Shown piece by piece: positions 41,313 to 49,670 of a stretch of 64,000 nucleotides of DNA. Origin of the DNA: S015-6 sp964479535 (GTDB lineage: Bacteria; Desulfobacterota; DSWW01); NCBI GenBank assembly GCA_964479535.1, contig CAYZMM010000004.1, forward strand, positions 124,001-188,000, given 5' to 3'. How positions within the stretch are numbered: the stretch's first letter is position 1; every line of letters begins with the position of its first letter. A model generated the notes under the pieces. The model was not told where the DNA came from and ran no database searches. It worked only from the letters and a program-made list of their open reading frames with translations. The position numbers and the translations under genes were made by a program.

Positions 41313-42701
41313 ATGACCGAACCGGCCGTTCTGCTCGACTCGTTCGGGATGCGATATCCCGACGGGAACTCCATCGGACCCTGGAGCTTCCGCCTCGACA
41401 TGGGCAGCACCGGCGCGCTCTGCGGGCCTTCGGGAGCCGGCAAGACCAGCCTGCTCTACAGCCTTGCCGGCCTCGATTCGGGCGCCTTCGGGCCTGTGAG
41501 GGTGGAGGGCCGGCAACGGGTGGCCGCCCCCGTGGACATGCTTTTCGAGAAGCCCTTCCTGCAGGTCCTCGGGCCTCTGGTAAAGGACGAGATGGGATCG
41601 GCCGAGGCGGGCTCCCGGCTGCCGGCCCATGCGAGGAAACGAGAGCGGGAATGGCTCCTCGAGGCCTTCGGCCTGGACGCCCTCTGGGACAGACCCGTTC
41701 GTGAACTCTCCGAAGGGGAGCGACAGAAACTCGTCCTCGCCTGTCTCTTCCTGCGGTCCCCCGCAGTGCTCCTGCTCGATCAACCCGCCTCGTCGCTGGA
41801 CCGCTCAGGACAGGCCGCACTGAGAGCGGCCATCGAGCGGATCACGGCCAGCGGCACGGCCGCCCTGGTCGCGGATCCGGAATGGCGGGGCTTCTCGCCC
41901 GGAGACACGAAACGCCTCTCCCTTTTTCCAAAGGCCTCCAGCCTGCCGAGGGAAGTATCCATGGACCGCCTTTTCGACGGACCGGGGCCCCAGCACGCGG
42001 GGGGCGAACAACGGATCCTGGAATTCGATGGCCTGGAGATCAGAAGGGGGGGCCGCACCGTGCTCCGAGACGCCTCGGGCCGGGTGTCCAGAGGAGAAAT
42101 CATCGCCCTGGTCGGAGACAACGGAAGCGGTAAGACCAGCCTTCTGCTCACGCTTGCGGGGATGCTGAAGCCGGCGGGCGGGCGATTGACCCGGTTCCAT
42201 CCCGGCCGGCACCGCCTCGGACGGCCCGGTCCGGCCTTGATGCTTCAGGAGTCGCTCTGGCACCTGAGCGGAAGACCCGTCAAGGGCGAACTCGCATGGG
42301 CAGGGCGGGGTCCACGGCACCGGAAGGGCCTTCGACCCGGCACGCTCTCCTACCTGCTCGATTTGGAGGGCCTCCTGGAAAGGCCGGGACACATTCTCAG
42401 CCGGGGCGAAATGCAGCGTGTCGCCCTTGCCATGGCCATGCTGCGGAAGGCCCCTCTCGTGTGCCTGGATGAGCCGCTCCGATTCCTGTGGGATCAGGAG
42501 AGGAGGACGATCGGCAGGATCTTCCAGGCAGCGAGGGAGTGGGGCCTCTCCCTGCTGATTACGAGCCCTGTGGAAGAGATGTTGCCCCGGCCCGACCAGG
42601 TCTGGCGGCTCACGAGAGGAAGGATGGAGATTTGCAGGAACACGACCGCTTGCGAAAGCTCAGCTACACCGTCGTCTTCGGTACCCTCTGGGGCACCGTA
42701 G
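41313..42701 (+). CDS. fused double ABC ATPase (EcfA1A2-like)
   Basis: The 462-residue protein contains two ABC domains in tandem. Domain 1 (5-225) has Walker A GPSGAGKTS, signature LSEGERQKLVLA and Walker B VLLLDQP, with Gln in place of the catalytic Glu. Domain 2 (about 238-440) has Walker A GDNGSGKTS, signature LSRGEMQRVALA and Walker B LVCLDEP. Fused double ATPases of this kind power ECF-type importers, where the membrane units are one T and one S component. The two following genes encode small membrane proteins of the right size. The C-terminal tail overlaps the next gene by 70 bases. Confidence 0.88.
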   Translation: MTEPAVLLDSFGMRYPDGNSIGPWSFRLDMGSTGALCGPSGAGKTSLLYSLAGLDSGAFGPVRVEGRQRVAAPVDMLFEKPFLQVLGPLVKDEMGSAEAGSRLPAHARKREREWLLEAFGLDALWDRPVRELSEGERQKLVLACLFLRSPAVLLLDQPASSLDRSGQAALRAAIERITASGTAALVADPEWRGFSPGDTKRLSLFPKASSLPREVSMDRLFDGPGPQHAGGEQRILEFDGLEIRRGGRTVLRDASGRVSRGEIIALVGDNGSGKTSLLLTLAGMLKPAGGRLTRFHPGRHRLGRPGPALMLQESLWHLSGRPVKGELAWAGRGPRHRKGLRPGTLSYLLDLEGLLERPGHILSRGEMQRVALAMAMLRKAPLVCLDEPLRFLWDQERRTIGRIFQAAREWGLSLLITSPVEEMLPRPDQVWRLTRGRMEICRNTTACESSATPSSSVPSGAP

Positions 42702-43261
42702 AGATGACGGTGGGAGGGCTTCTTCACGCCCTCCACGTCCCTTTCTCCGGCATCCTGCTGGCTGCTGCGGGTGCGGCGATCCTGGCCTTTCAGCGCTCCC
42801 TGTGCCCGGTTCGGGGCATCACGCTCACCACCGGGTGCCTGGCCGCCGGGATCAAGGTCTTCTCCATGGGCGGGGTCTACCTGAATCCCCTCCTCGCCGT
42901 GCTGATGGAGGCGCTGCTTGCAGAGGGCGTCTTCTGTCTGCTGGGGGCGGGTTTCATGGCAGCGGGATGTGCTGGGTTTCTCATGGGGCTGTGGAGCTTT
43001 TTACAGGGGCTTCTGACGCTCATGCTCCTGTACGGCGTGCACTGGATCGAGGCCGTATCGACCGCCCTTTCCCGTCCTGCGCCTTCCTGGCCCGTGTCTC
43101 CTGCGGGGCTCCTCCTCCTTGCGGCGCTGCTCCTGGTCGGCCTCCCCGCTTCCGGAGGCGTGCTGGGGGTCTGGTCCTCGAGGAGGCTCCTGGGGACGGT
43201 GGACGGCAGGATGTCGAGCTGGACGACGAGAACGATCGAGGAGCAGGGAGAAGGGTATTGA
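42632..43261 (+). CDS. ECF S-component-like membrane protein
   Basis: The 209-residue membrane protein has about six hydrophobic segments: LSYTVVFGTLWGTVEMTVGGLLHALHV, SGILLAAAGAAILAFQRSL, GITLTTGCLAAGIKVFSMGG, LAVLMEALLAEGVFCLLGAGF, LMGLWSFLQGLLTLMLLYGV and GLLLLAALLLVGLPASGGVLG. This matches the size and topology of substrate-binding S components, which capture the ligand in the membrane without a solute-binding protein. The proposed start is TTG 42632 preceded by GGAAGGATGGAGAT; the frame is open further up but inside the ATPase gene. Substrate is inferred from the ModE context, not from the sequence. Confidence 0.7.
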   Translation: MQEHDRLRKLSYTVVFGTLWGTVEMTVGGLLHALHVPFSGILLAAAGAAILAFQRSLCPVRGITLTTGCLAAGIKVFSMGGVYLNPLLAVLMEALLAEGVFCLLGAGFMAAGCAGFLMGLWSFLQGLLTLMLLYGVHWIEAVSTALSRPAPSWPVSPAGLLLLAALLLVGLPASGGVLGVWSSRRLLGTVDGRMSSWTTRTIEEQGEGY

Positions 43262-43887
43262 AGAGAAAGCCGGGTCGTCGATACGAGCGCTGGCACGAAG
43301 TGCTCTGGATACTTTGGCTGGGAGTGGGGACGATCCTGTTGCTGGCGGGCCGGGAGTTGTGGATTCCGGCCATCGGGTTCGTCCTCACGGGTACGGCCTT
43401 CTTCGGGCGGTTGAGCGAGCCGCGGAAGATTCGATCCCTGATCAAGTGGATGATTCCCGTTCTCCTCTTCCTGGGTGCCTACGGGCTGGTTCTCAGCGTT
43501 CCAGAGCCCTCGAGCGTAGCGGCACGCGGTTCCGCATATGTGCCCGGAAGGGTGGCACACCTCTTCTTCCGGTCTGTCGGATTGCTCTTCGTCGTGTTCT
43601 CCCTCGAGGAAGCGTTCCGTCCGCTGGCAGCCCGGGCAAGGGGCGGCGCAATGAGCGGGGGCAGGACGGCCCTCATGCTGGGCTTGTCCTACCAGCTCGT
43701 TCCGGTCTTCCTCCAGTCTCTCGAGGGTGTGGCCCTTGCGCAGCGGGCCTGCTCCAGGTTCTGGTGGGCCAGGCCCTCCGGACTCTTTCGGGCCTGCTCC
43801 TCCCTCTTCCTTCTCTCCCACAGGCTCTCCGAAGAGATGGCCCTTGCCCTGTCGCTTCGACTCCGCCCGAAGGACCTCGAACCATGA
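43258..43887 (+). CDS. EcfT/CbiQ-like membrane protein
   Basis: The 209-residue protein has about five hydrophobic helices. The C-terminal half reads GGRTALMLGLSYQLVPVFLQSLEGVALAQRACSRF, which parallels the T-component signature (LxLRFxPxLxxExxxIxxAQxARG) that couples ATPases to the S component. The ARG motif is degenerate (AQRACSR). The start is TTG 43258, overlapping the previous stop (TTGA) behind GGGAGAAGGG. Role as the coupling subunit is likely from position and motif. Confidence 0.7.
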   Translation: MKRKPGRRYERWHEVLWILWLGVGTILLLAGRELWIPAIGFVLTGTAFFGRLSEPRKIRSLIKWMIPVLLFLGAYGLVLSVPEPSSVAARGSAYVPGRVAHLFFRSVGLLFVVFSLEEAFRPLAARARGGAMSGGRTALMLGLSYQLVPVFLQSLEGVALAQRACSRFWWARPSGLFRACSSLFLLSHRLSEEMALALSLRLRPKDLEP

Positions 43888-44324
43888 AAAAGGCGTGGTT
43901 GTGCTCCATCGCAGCGATCGTCTGCCTGGGATGCGGCCTCGAACAGGATATCAGCTTCGATGAGCCGGAGGCGTCATCCCCTGAGAGCCCTTCGGTAACC
44001 GTACTCTGGGACGACAACGAGGGGGAGGTGTTCCTGGACGACCTGGACAAGAGCCAGGTCGGTGACACCCCGGCATGTCCCCTCTGGTACATCCTTCGGG
44101 CCGCCGGTCTGGAGGAAGAGGACATTCTCTCCATGCTCTTCGACTTCGAGGCGGAGGACGGCTTCCGCCCCACCTCGGTCGGATGCGACCCCCTGGAGGG
44201 CGAGACCCTCGAACTCGGCTACCTGGATCCGGAGACCATGGCCCTGGTCTGGGACTCCTCCCTGGGGCTCAGAGGCTGTTACCGGGTGACCCTGCTGGCA
44301 CGGATCCTGGGCGAATCCGCCTGA
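43884..44324 (+). CDS. lipoprotein of the transport locus
   Basis: This 146-residue lipoprotein (signal MKKAWLCSIAAIVCLGC) overlaps the previous stop by ATGA. The mature part is strongly acidic, with residues VTVLWDDNEGEVFLDDLDKS, ACPLWYILRAAGLEEEDILSMLFDFEAEDGF and LRGCYRVTLLARILG. Two or three Cys could form a disulfide. I recognise no family; position between the inner-membrane permeases and the TonB-dependent receptor suggests a periplasmic or outer-membrane substrate-handling factor. Confidence 0.65.
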   Translation: MKKAWLCSIAAIVCLGCGLEQDISFDEPEASSPESPSVTVLWDDNEGEVFLDDLDKSQVGDTPACPLWYILRAAGLEEEDILSMLFDFEAEDGFRPTSVGCDPLEGETLELGYLDPETMALVWDSSLGLRGCYRVTLLARILGESA

Positions 44325-44363
44325 TGGTGTGTCGGGAAGAACCGGCTCCACGAGGAACAGAAA

Positions 44364-46400
44364 ATGACACACCCGCCCCTGCCCCATAGCCCGAAGAGGC
44401 TTTGCGGAACCTTCTGCCGGTTGCTCGCGCTGATTCTTCCCCTGCTTCTGCGTCCCCTGCCTCTGGATGCCGTGGAAGGGGATCCCCCGGTCGAATCCCG
44501 GCAGATGACCGCATCCGTCACCCTGGATGACATCATCGTTGAGGCAGAGAGAGAGGGCTACCACGAGACCGACACCTCGCTCAACCGGATCGAACGCGAG
44601 GACGTGACCGCCCTTCTCAGCAAGAGCGTCTCCGGGGCGCTGGAAAGGGATCCGAGCATTTTCCGGTTCCGGAACGCCAGAGGAGAGCAGTCGATCACCA
44701 TGCGGGGGTTCGACCAGCGCCAGCTGCTGGTGCTGATGGACGGCGTTCCCCTGTACAACGCTTACGACCGCGTGCTCGATCTCGGAAAGATTCCCATGGG
44801 ACCCGTGAGCCACATCACCCTTGTGAAGGGTGCCGGCTCGGTCGCCTACGGCCCGAACGGTCTCGGAGGGGCGATCAACATCACGACGAGGAGACCCGGC
44901 GAAGGGCCGCTCTTCGAAGGGGAATTCGCCTCCTCGCCCGAAGACGAGGCGTATCGCTTTCGTCTCGGCAGCGATGTGAAGATCAACGCCCTCGCCTACC
45001 ACCTGGACTTCGGCGGGGTCATCGAGGACGGCTATCACCTGTCCGACCGCTTCGACCCCACGCCGAACGAGGACGGCGGCCGCAGGGAGAACAGCGATAC
45101 GGAATCCTATCACCTCTCCGGCAAGATGGCGTGGGATCTGTCCGCTTCTCACCGGCTCCAGGCGGGCGGCTTTGTCCTGAAGGGAGACTGGGGCGTTTCG
45201 CCGAACGTGTTCAGCACGAATCCCCGATACTGGAGGTGGAGTCTCTGGGAGGACGTCAACGGACACGTCGGTCACGCGGGCCGATACGGCGCCTTCTCCA
45301 TGGAAGAAACGCTCTACGTGAACTTGAACAACACCGTACTCGACAGCTTCGACGATGACTCGTATACCACGCAGGAGACCCCTCGGGCCTTTCACTCCCG
45401 GCACGAGGACGCAACCGTGGGGGCGACCCTCCGGCCCGCGTTGCGAATGGACCGGTTTCCGCTGATCGGCGGCGAGGCGGTTGCCCGGGCCTGGGTAGGG
45501 GCACGCTACGACCGCCACGAGGAAAGGCCGGCCGCGGATGAGCCGGAGACGGCCTTTTCGGTCTACACCCTGACGGTGGCCCCTGAAGTCGAGCTGGAGC
45601 CGTGGGATAAGGTAGCCCTCATCGCCGGCCTGCAGGCCGATCTGGAAATCCCGGCGACGATCGAGGGGTTCGACCCGGATGACACTTCCCATGTAGGCCC
45701 CCTCTTCCAGGTCTTCTGCCGGCCGGAGCAGGACCTCTTCCTGAAATTCCAGGCCACCCGGAGGGCGCGCTTCCCGACCCTGAAGGAGCGCTACAGCAGC
45801 ACGCTGCGCGGCAGGATCCCGAACCCGAATCTTCGGCCCGAGAAGGCGTGGAATCTGGGGCTGGACACGGGGTTTCAGAGGGGGCCGCTCCGGGTCACGG
45901 CAGGCACCTTCTACTCGGACGTAACCGACCTGATCCAGCAGTTCGTACAACCCGGGGGAGAAGAGCAGATCCAGAACGCCGGAAGCGTGCGGCACCTCGG
46001 CGCAGAGGCCCTGTTGGAGTGGACACTGGGACGGGGTTTCCTGCTGCGCGCGGATTACGCCTTTCTCCACTTTGAACGTGACGACCAGGAGGATCGCCTC
46101 TCCTACCTGCCCGCCCACAAGGGAAGCGTGAGCCTCGGCTATGCCCGGAGGGAATGGCTGGACGCGTCCACCATGGTCCGCGCCGTGAGCGCCCAGTATT
46201 TCCAGGACCCGGATACGGGGCGCTGGGGCCGGCTGGGCGCATACGCCGTGTGGGACGCATACCTGCAACTTCGTCCCCTCCGGAATCTGAGCGTGTGGAT
46301 GAACGTGGAGAACCTGCTCGACGCGGACTATCAGAACGCGTACGGCTTTCCCGAACCGGGAAGGACCTTCTGGGTCGGTCTCCGAGCCCATGTCGACTAG
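44364..46400 (+). CDS. TonB-dependent outer-membrane receptor
   Basis: The 678-residue receptor has a signal peptide and a plug domain at about residues 55-170: SVSGALERDPSIFRFRNARGEQSITMRGFDQRQLLVLMDGVPLYN ... VSHITLVKGAGSVAYGPNGLGGAINITTRRPG. A 22-strand barrel follows and ends PGRTFWVGLRAHVD. A TonB box is not obvious. Such receptors import siderophore-metal chelates, cobalamin, or in some cases oxyanions and sugars. It is 39 bases after the lipoprotein gene and is thus the last gene of the ModE-controlled run, suggesting outer-membrane uptake of a molybdenum- or tungsten-containing ligand. Confidence 0.9.
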   Translation: MTHPPLPHSPKRLCGTFCRLLALILPLLLRPLPLDAVEGDPPVESRQMTASVTLDDIIVEAEREGYHETDTSLNRIEREDVTALLSKSVSGALERDPSIFRFRNARGEQSITMRGFDQRQLLVLMDGVPLYNAYDRVLDLGKIPMGPVSHITLVKGAGSVAYGPNGLGGAINITTRRPGEGPLFEGEFASSPEDEAYRFRLGSDVKINALAYHLDFGGVIEDGYHLSDRFDPTPNEDGGRRENSDTESYHLSGKMAWDLSASHRLQAGGFVLKGDWGVSPNVFSTNPRYWRWSLWEDVNGHVGHAGRYGAFSMEETLYVNLNNTVLDSFDDDSYTTQETPRAFHSRHEDATVGATLRPALRMDRFPLIGGEAVARAWVGARYDRHEERPAADEPETAFSVYTLTVAPEVELEPWDKVALIAGLQADLEIPATIEGFDPDDTSHVGPLFQVFCRPEQDLFLKFQATRRARFPTLKERYSSTLRGRIPNPNLRPEKAWNLGLDTGFQRGPLRVTAGTFYSDVTDLIQQFVQPGGEEQIQNAGSVRHLGAEALLEWTLGRGFLLRADYAFLHFERDDQEDRLSYLPAHKGSVSLGYARREWLDASTMVRAVSAQYFQDPDTGRWGRLGAYAVWDAYLQLRPLRNLSVWMNVENLLDADYQNAYGFPEPGRTFWVGLRAHVD

Positions 46401-46448
46401 CCCCCTCGAAGCCTGCCACTGTCTTCCCCCCCTCACGGGAATTTGCAC

Positions 46449-46477
46449 TTGTGTCGATGGAACAGATGTAATACATA
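46449..46477 (+). promoter_or_regulatory. possible promoter before the 595-residue orphan gene
   Basis: TTGTGT (46449-46454) and TACATA (46472-46477) are 17 bases apart in an AT-richer patch; a moderate match only. Confidence 0.35.
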
Positions 46478-46533
46478 GGTGTCGAGGAAGTTGTGCCCTG
46501 CCGGAATCGAACATGTTCATCGAGGAGGGGGAA

Positions 46534-48321
46534 ATGGATCCCAAAGCCATGGAAAAGCGGAATCTTGTTGCGCAGTGGGCCTTTGACACGAGTCCGATCC
46601 TGGGAAGATTCCACCTGTGGTTGGAGGACGTCGAGATCGATTGGCTCAACGGAGACCGTCACTCCGATTTCGACAGCAGCGTTTCGTTCGTGGACGCCAG
46701 GATGGAGAGGATGTTCACCATGACGGCGGCCGTGACCGCCCTGGGCACCCAGCTGTTCGGGCGCTACGGCGAGGGACAGAACCAGGACAAGCAGGGCCTG
46801 AACCAGGTCAAGAAGGACGCGGACGCCATATCCGCCTATGCGATGAGCGAGTCTCTCTGGTACCTTTCGCGCTACCTTCCGGAGAATCACGCGATCATGG
46901 TCTGCCTGGGCGAGGGACTGATGCCGAAGGCGGGAGAAACCCCGGAAATGGGCTCGAACCCACTTCTCGGCTTCGGGAGGATCTACGCCAGGCCTCAGGT
47001 CGCCCGTTTTCTCGAGGTCAGGGTTCAGAAGCTGATCAATCTGGATGACTATACCTGGGAGGATTTCGAGTACGAGCTCCAGCACGAGGGCATCACCGTG
47101 TGGGGCGCCGCCATCGACACGCTCGAGAACACCTCCCGCTTCGCCCAGGGCGCCACAACCGGTCCCATGACTGTTCTCCACGTCTTTGATCAACCCCTGT
47201 GCATCACCAAGCCTTACGAGGGATACATCGGGAACCTCGTGCTGCCCCGGGCGGTCACCGAGGCTGCGGCGAAGCGGTCCCTGCTCGTCGATTTCTTCAC
47301 GCCCCGGGCAAAGGTCCTCGAAGCGATCCAGATGGCCTACCCGGAGATCCGGAGTGAAAACGCACACGTGTGGACTCTGCGGGGCAAGGGCCGCGACCTG
47401 CGCATCGGGAAGATATGGGAGGAATGGGAGGCTGTGGGCGCCCATCTCGTGGAGGACGGATGGGCGTTGCCGAACGGGGGCAGGGCTTTCACCGATTCCG
47501 GCACGTACGCGCCCACTTTCCTGGTCGGCACGTGGAAGGACGGCGAGGGCGACCGGCACCTTTTCCTCGTGGACGGGTACGCGGCATCGGCCGAGGCGAT
47601 TCAGGCGGCCAGCCTCTACCCGATATTCGACCTGGATGTCTCTCTCGCCGTCTTTTCATCCAAGTACGAGCTCGGCCACGATCGCGAGCCGCTCATCATG
47701 CGACTCGACCCGGATGCCGAGGACTTTGCCGGGAAGCTTTCCGCGATCTTCGAAAAAGAGCTGGACGAGAAGACGGTCGAACGGTACCGGAAGGATATCC
47801 TTCAGGCCAGAACCGCGGGGGTACCGCTGGACAAGAAGATCGTCAGGGCGGACGATTTCCTTCCGGGAAAGAAGTGGGACGTAATGGCCATCTCCGGGTA
47901 CATGCTGCCCGACCCTTACACCGGCGCGCCCGGCGTCAAGCAGGTGGAGGACGATACCTATGAGGTGACCGTCCGTCTGTCGACCCGGGAGGGCGACAAA
48001 CGGACGACGATCCGTCTTCGGCTCGTAGAGACCTTTGAAGAGAGCCGCCTGGTCTTCAACCCTCTGCTCAATCGATTTCTCCGAGGGGAGGACTACACGG
48101 AGAGACGCGTGACCCTCTCCGACTCAGGACGGATACGAAACGAGCTGCAAACCCTCTGCACCGAGGCCCTGGAGCATTTCGGTGACCACCACATCCGGCT
48201 CCATTTCGACCACATCCCGGAAGACGTCATCCCGCCCGCTGACCAGGTGAAGATCCGGGAGATCCTGGAGTGGTACAAGGCGAATCACCCGATCTGGTTC
48301 AGGTGGCTCGAAATCGTCTGA
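46534..48321 (+). CDS. conserved-looking protein of unknown function (595 aa)
   Basis: I do not recognise this 595-residue protein. It has no signal peptide or membrane helix and good codon use. Notable stretches are AQWAFDTSPILGRFHLWLEDVEIDWLNGDRHSDFDSSVSFVDARMERMFTM, LWYLSRYLPENHAIMVCLGEG, PLCITKPYEGYIGNLVLPRA and IRLHFDHIPEDVIPP. It does not look like a transporter or a nucleic-acid enzyme. The ATG at 46534 (GAGGAGGGGGAA before it) is preferred to an upstream one at 46513. It stands alone between the TonB receptor gene and a convergent gene two bases beyond its stop. Confidence 0.7.
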   Translation: MDPKAMEKRNLVAQWAFDTSPILGRFHLWLEDVEIDWLNGDRHSDFDSSVSFVDARMERMFTMTAAVTALGTQLFGRYGEGQNQDKQGLNQVKKDADAISAYAMSESLWYLSRYLPENHAIMVCLGEGLMPKAGETPEMGSNPLLGFGRIYARPQVARFLEVRVQKLINLDDYTWEDFEYELQHEGITVWGAAIDTLENTSRFAQGATTGPMTVLHVFDQPLCITKPYEGYIGNLVLPRAVTEAAAKRSLLVDFFTPRAKVLEAIQMAYPEIRSENAHVWTLRGKGRDLRIGKIWEEWEAVGAHLVEDGWALPNGGRAFTDSGTYAPTFLVGTWKDGEGDRHLFLVDGYAASAEAIQAASLYPIFDLDVSLAVFSSKYELGHDREPLIMRLDPDAEDFAGKLSAIFEKELDEKTVERYRKDILQARTAGVPLDKKIVRADDFLPGKKWDVMAISGYMLPDPYTGAPGVKQVEDDTYEVTVRLSTREGDKRTTIRLRLVETFEESRLVFNPLLNRFLRGEDYTERRVTLSDSGRIRNELQTLCTEALEHFGDHHIRLHFDHIPEDVIPPADQVKIREILEWYKANHPIWFRWLEIV

Positions 48322-48323
48322 GT

Positions 48324-49367
48324 CTAGCGCGCCAGCTCCGACTTGATGACCGCCTCAAACTTCTCGAAGGGCTGTGCTCCGCTGATCATGATCCCGTTGA
48401 CGAAGAAGGCGGGAGTCCCGGAGACCCCTACACTCTTGCCCTTTTCAACGGACTGATGGACGCTTGCGGAGGTCTTGCCTTCGTCCAGACAGGCATCAAA
48501 GGCCTCCGACTCCAGACCCAGGTCTTCCGCATACTGCTTCAGTCCCTCGACGCCCAGATTCTGCTGGTTCTCGAACACCTTGTCGCTGTACTCGGCGTAT
48601 TTCCCCTGCTTGCCGGCACACCGGGCAGCCTCGTGTGCCTTCATCGCGTTCTTGTGGAAGGCAAGGGGAAAGTCGAAGAAAGCGTACCGGATCTTCCCCT
48701 CGTATTGATCCAGGACCTTCCGGACCGTCGCCCGGGCCCTCTTGCTGTAAGGGCACTCGTAATCCGAGAACTCGACCATGACGATCTTGCCCTCTCCGTC
48801 TCCACTCGTGTATGCCGCCCCCTCCAGCGAAACCTCGGTGCGGGGAGGCTCGAGCATCACCTTCACGTCCGCGTTCTCCTTGAGCCGGGCGATCATCTCC
48901 TGCCTCTTCTCGGCCGTCCGGGTCTGTTTCAGGTGCTGGGCGATCCGGTCCCTCACACGTTCCAGCGGGGCTCTGATCCGGCCCTTCTGGCTTTCGTAGA
49001 ACGCCTCGATATCTTCGTCCGTGGGCTCGGCAACCTTCGCATCGACGCGCTCGGCCACGTATTCCTCAACGCTCACGCCCTGCTCCTCTGCAGCCTTTGC
49101 GATCAGCTTCTCATCGATCATCGTATCCAGCGTCCTTTTCTTCGCCTCGTAGATCTGTGCCCGGATCTTCATGAGCTGACCCCTGGCCGCCTCCTCCAGT
49201 TCCGCCTCCGAGATCGCCACGCCGCCTACGGAAGCCACGACCTCCTGCTCGGGGGGAGGGGTATCCCCTGCGGCGGGTTGCCTGGTGGCTGTACCCTGAT
49301 TCTCACAACCTGCCCATATCAACAGGCCTGCCAGGATGACCAGGATCCATGTTGCTCGCATCTTCAT
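48324..49367 (-). CDS. SurA-N/thioredoxin-fold (DsbA-like) lipoprotein
   Basis: The 347-residue lipoprotein (lipobox LLIWAGC) combines an N-terminal SurA/PpiC-type helical domain (VGGVAISEAELEEAARGQLMKIRAQIYEAKKRTLDTMIDEKLIAKAAEEQG) with a C-terminal DsbA/DsbG-like thioredoxin domain: KIVMVEFSDYECPYSKRARATV, FFDFPLAFHKNAMKAHEAARCAGKQGKYAEYSDKVF, GVSGTPAFFVNG. The active site is CPYS, so only one of the two redox cysteines is present. It might act on glutathione/mixed disulfides or as a chaperone. The ATG at 49367 has AAAAGGAGGTTTC before it. It is convergent with the orphan gene. Confidence 0.85.
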   Translation of the reverse strand: MKMRATWILVILAGLLIWAGCENQGTATRQPAAGDTPPPEQEVVASVGGVAISEAELEEAARGQLMKIRAQIYEAKKRTLDTMIDEKLIAKAAEEQGVSVEEYVAERVDAKVAEPTDEDIEAFYESQKGRIRAPLERVRDRIAQHLKQTRTAEKRQEMIARLKENADVKVMLEPPRTEVSLEGAAYTSGDGEGKIVMVEFSDYECPYSKRARATVRKVLDQYEGKIRYAFFDFPLAFHKNAMKAHEAARCAGKQGKYAEYSDKVFENQQNLGVEGLKQYAEDLGLESEAFDACLDEGKTSASVHQSVEKGKSVGVSGTPAFFVNGIMISGAQPFEKFEAVIKSELAR

Positions 49368-49564
49368 GAAACCTCCTTTTCTCTGAAGGTGTTTGCTGCA
49401 GAAACGGTGCCCCCTCCGTTCGCCATGTGGTTTCCGTCCGGCACCGCCTGTTACCGGTATACCGGAAGACGGACCGATGGCGCAACCTGGGGTGCGCACG
49501 GGCATCTCACCCGGATGCCGAACCAAACCGGCTGGTCACACGGACCGGGCTCCGGATGGGCTCA

Positions 49565-49594
49565 TTGACACCCCTCGATCTCCTTCCCTATACT
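49565..49594 (+). promoter_or_regulatory. strong sigma70-type promoter before the radical SAM gene
   Basis: TTGACA (49565-49570) and TATACT (49589-49594) are 18 bases apart, 77 bases before the ATG at 49671. It is one of the best -35/-10 matches in the window. Confidence 0.7.
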
Positions 49595-49670
49595 CCTGTT
49601 TCAAACATCCTCCCTGCTGCTTCGGCCTTGAACGAAGCGCTTCGCCCCAGGGAAGACGAGGATCGAAAGA

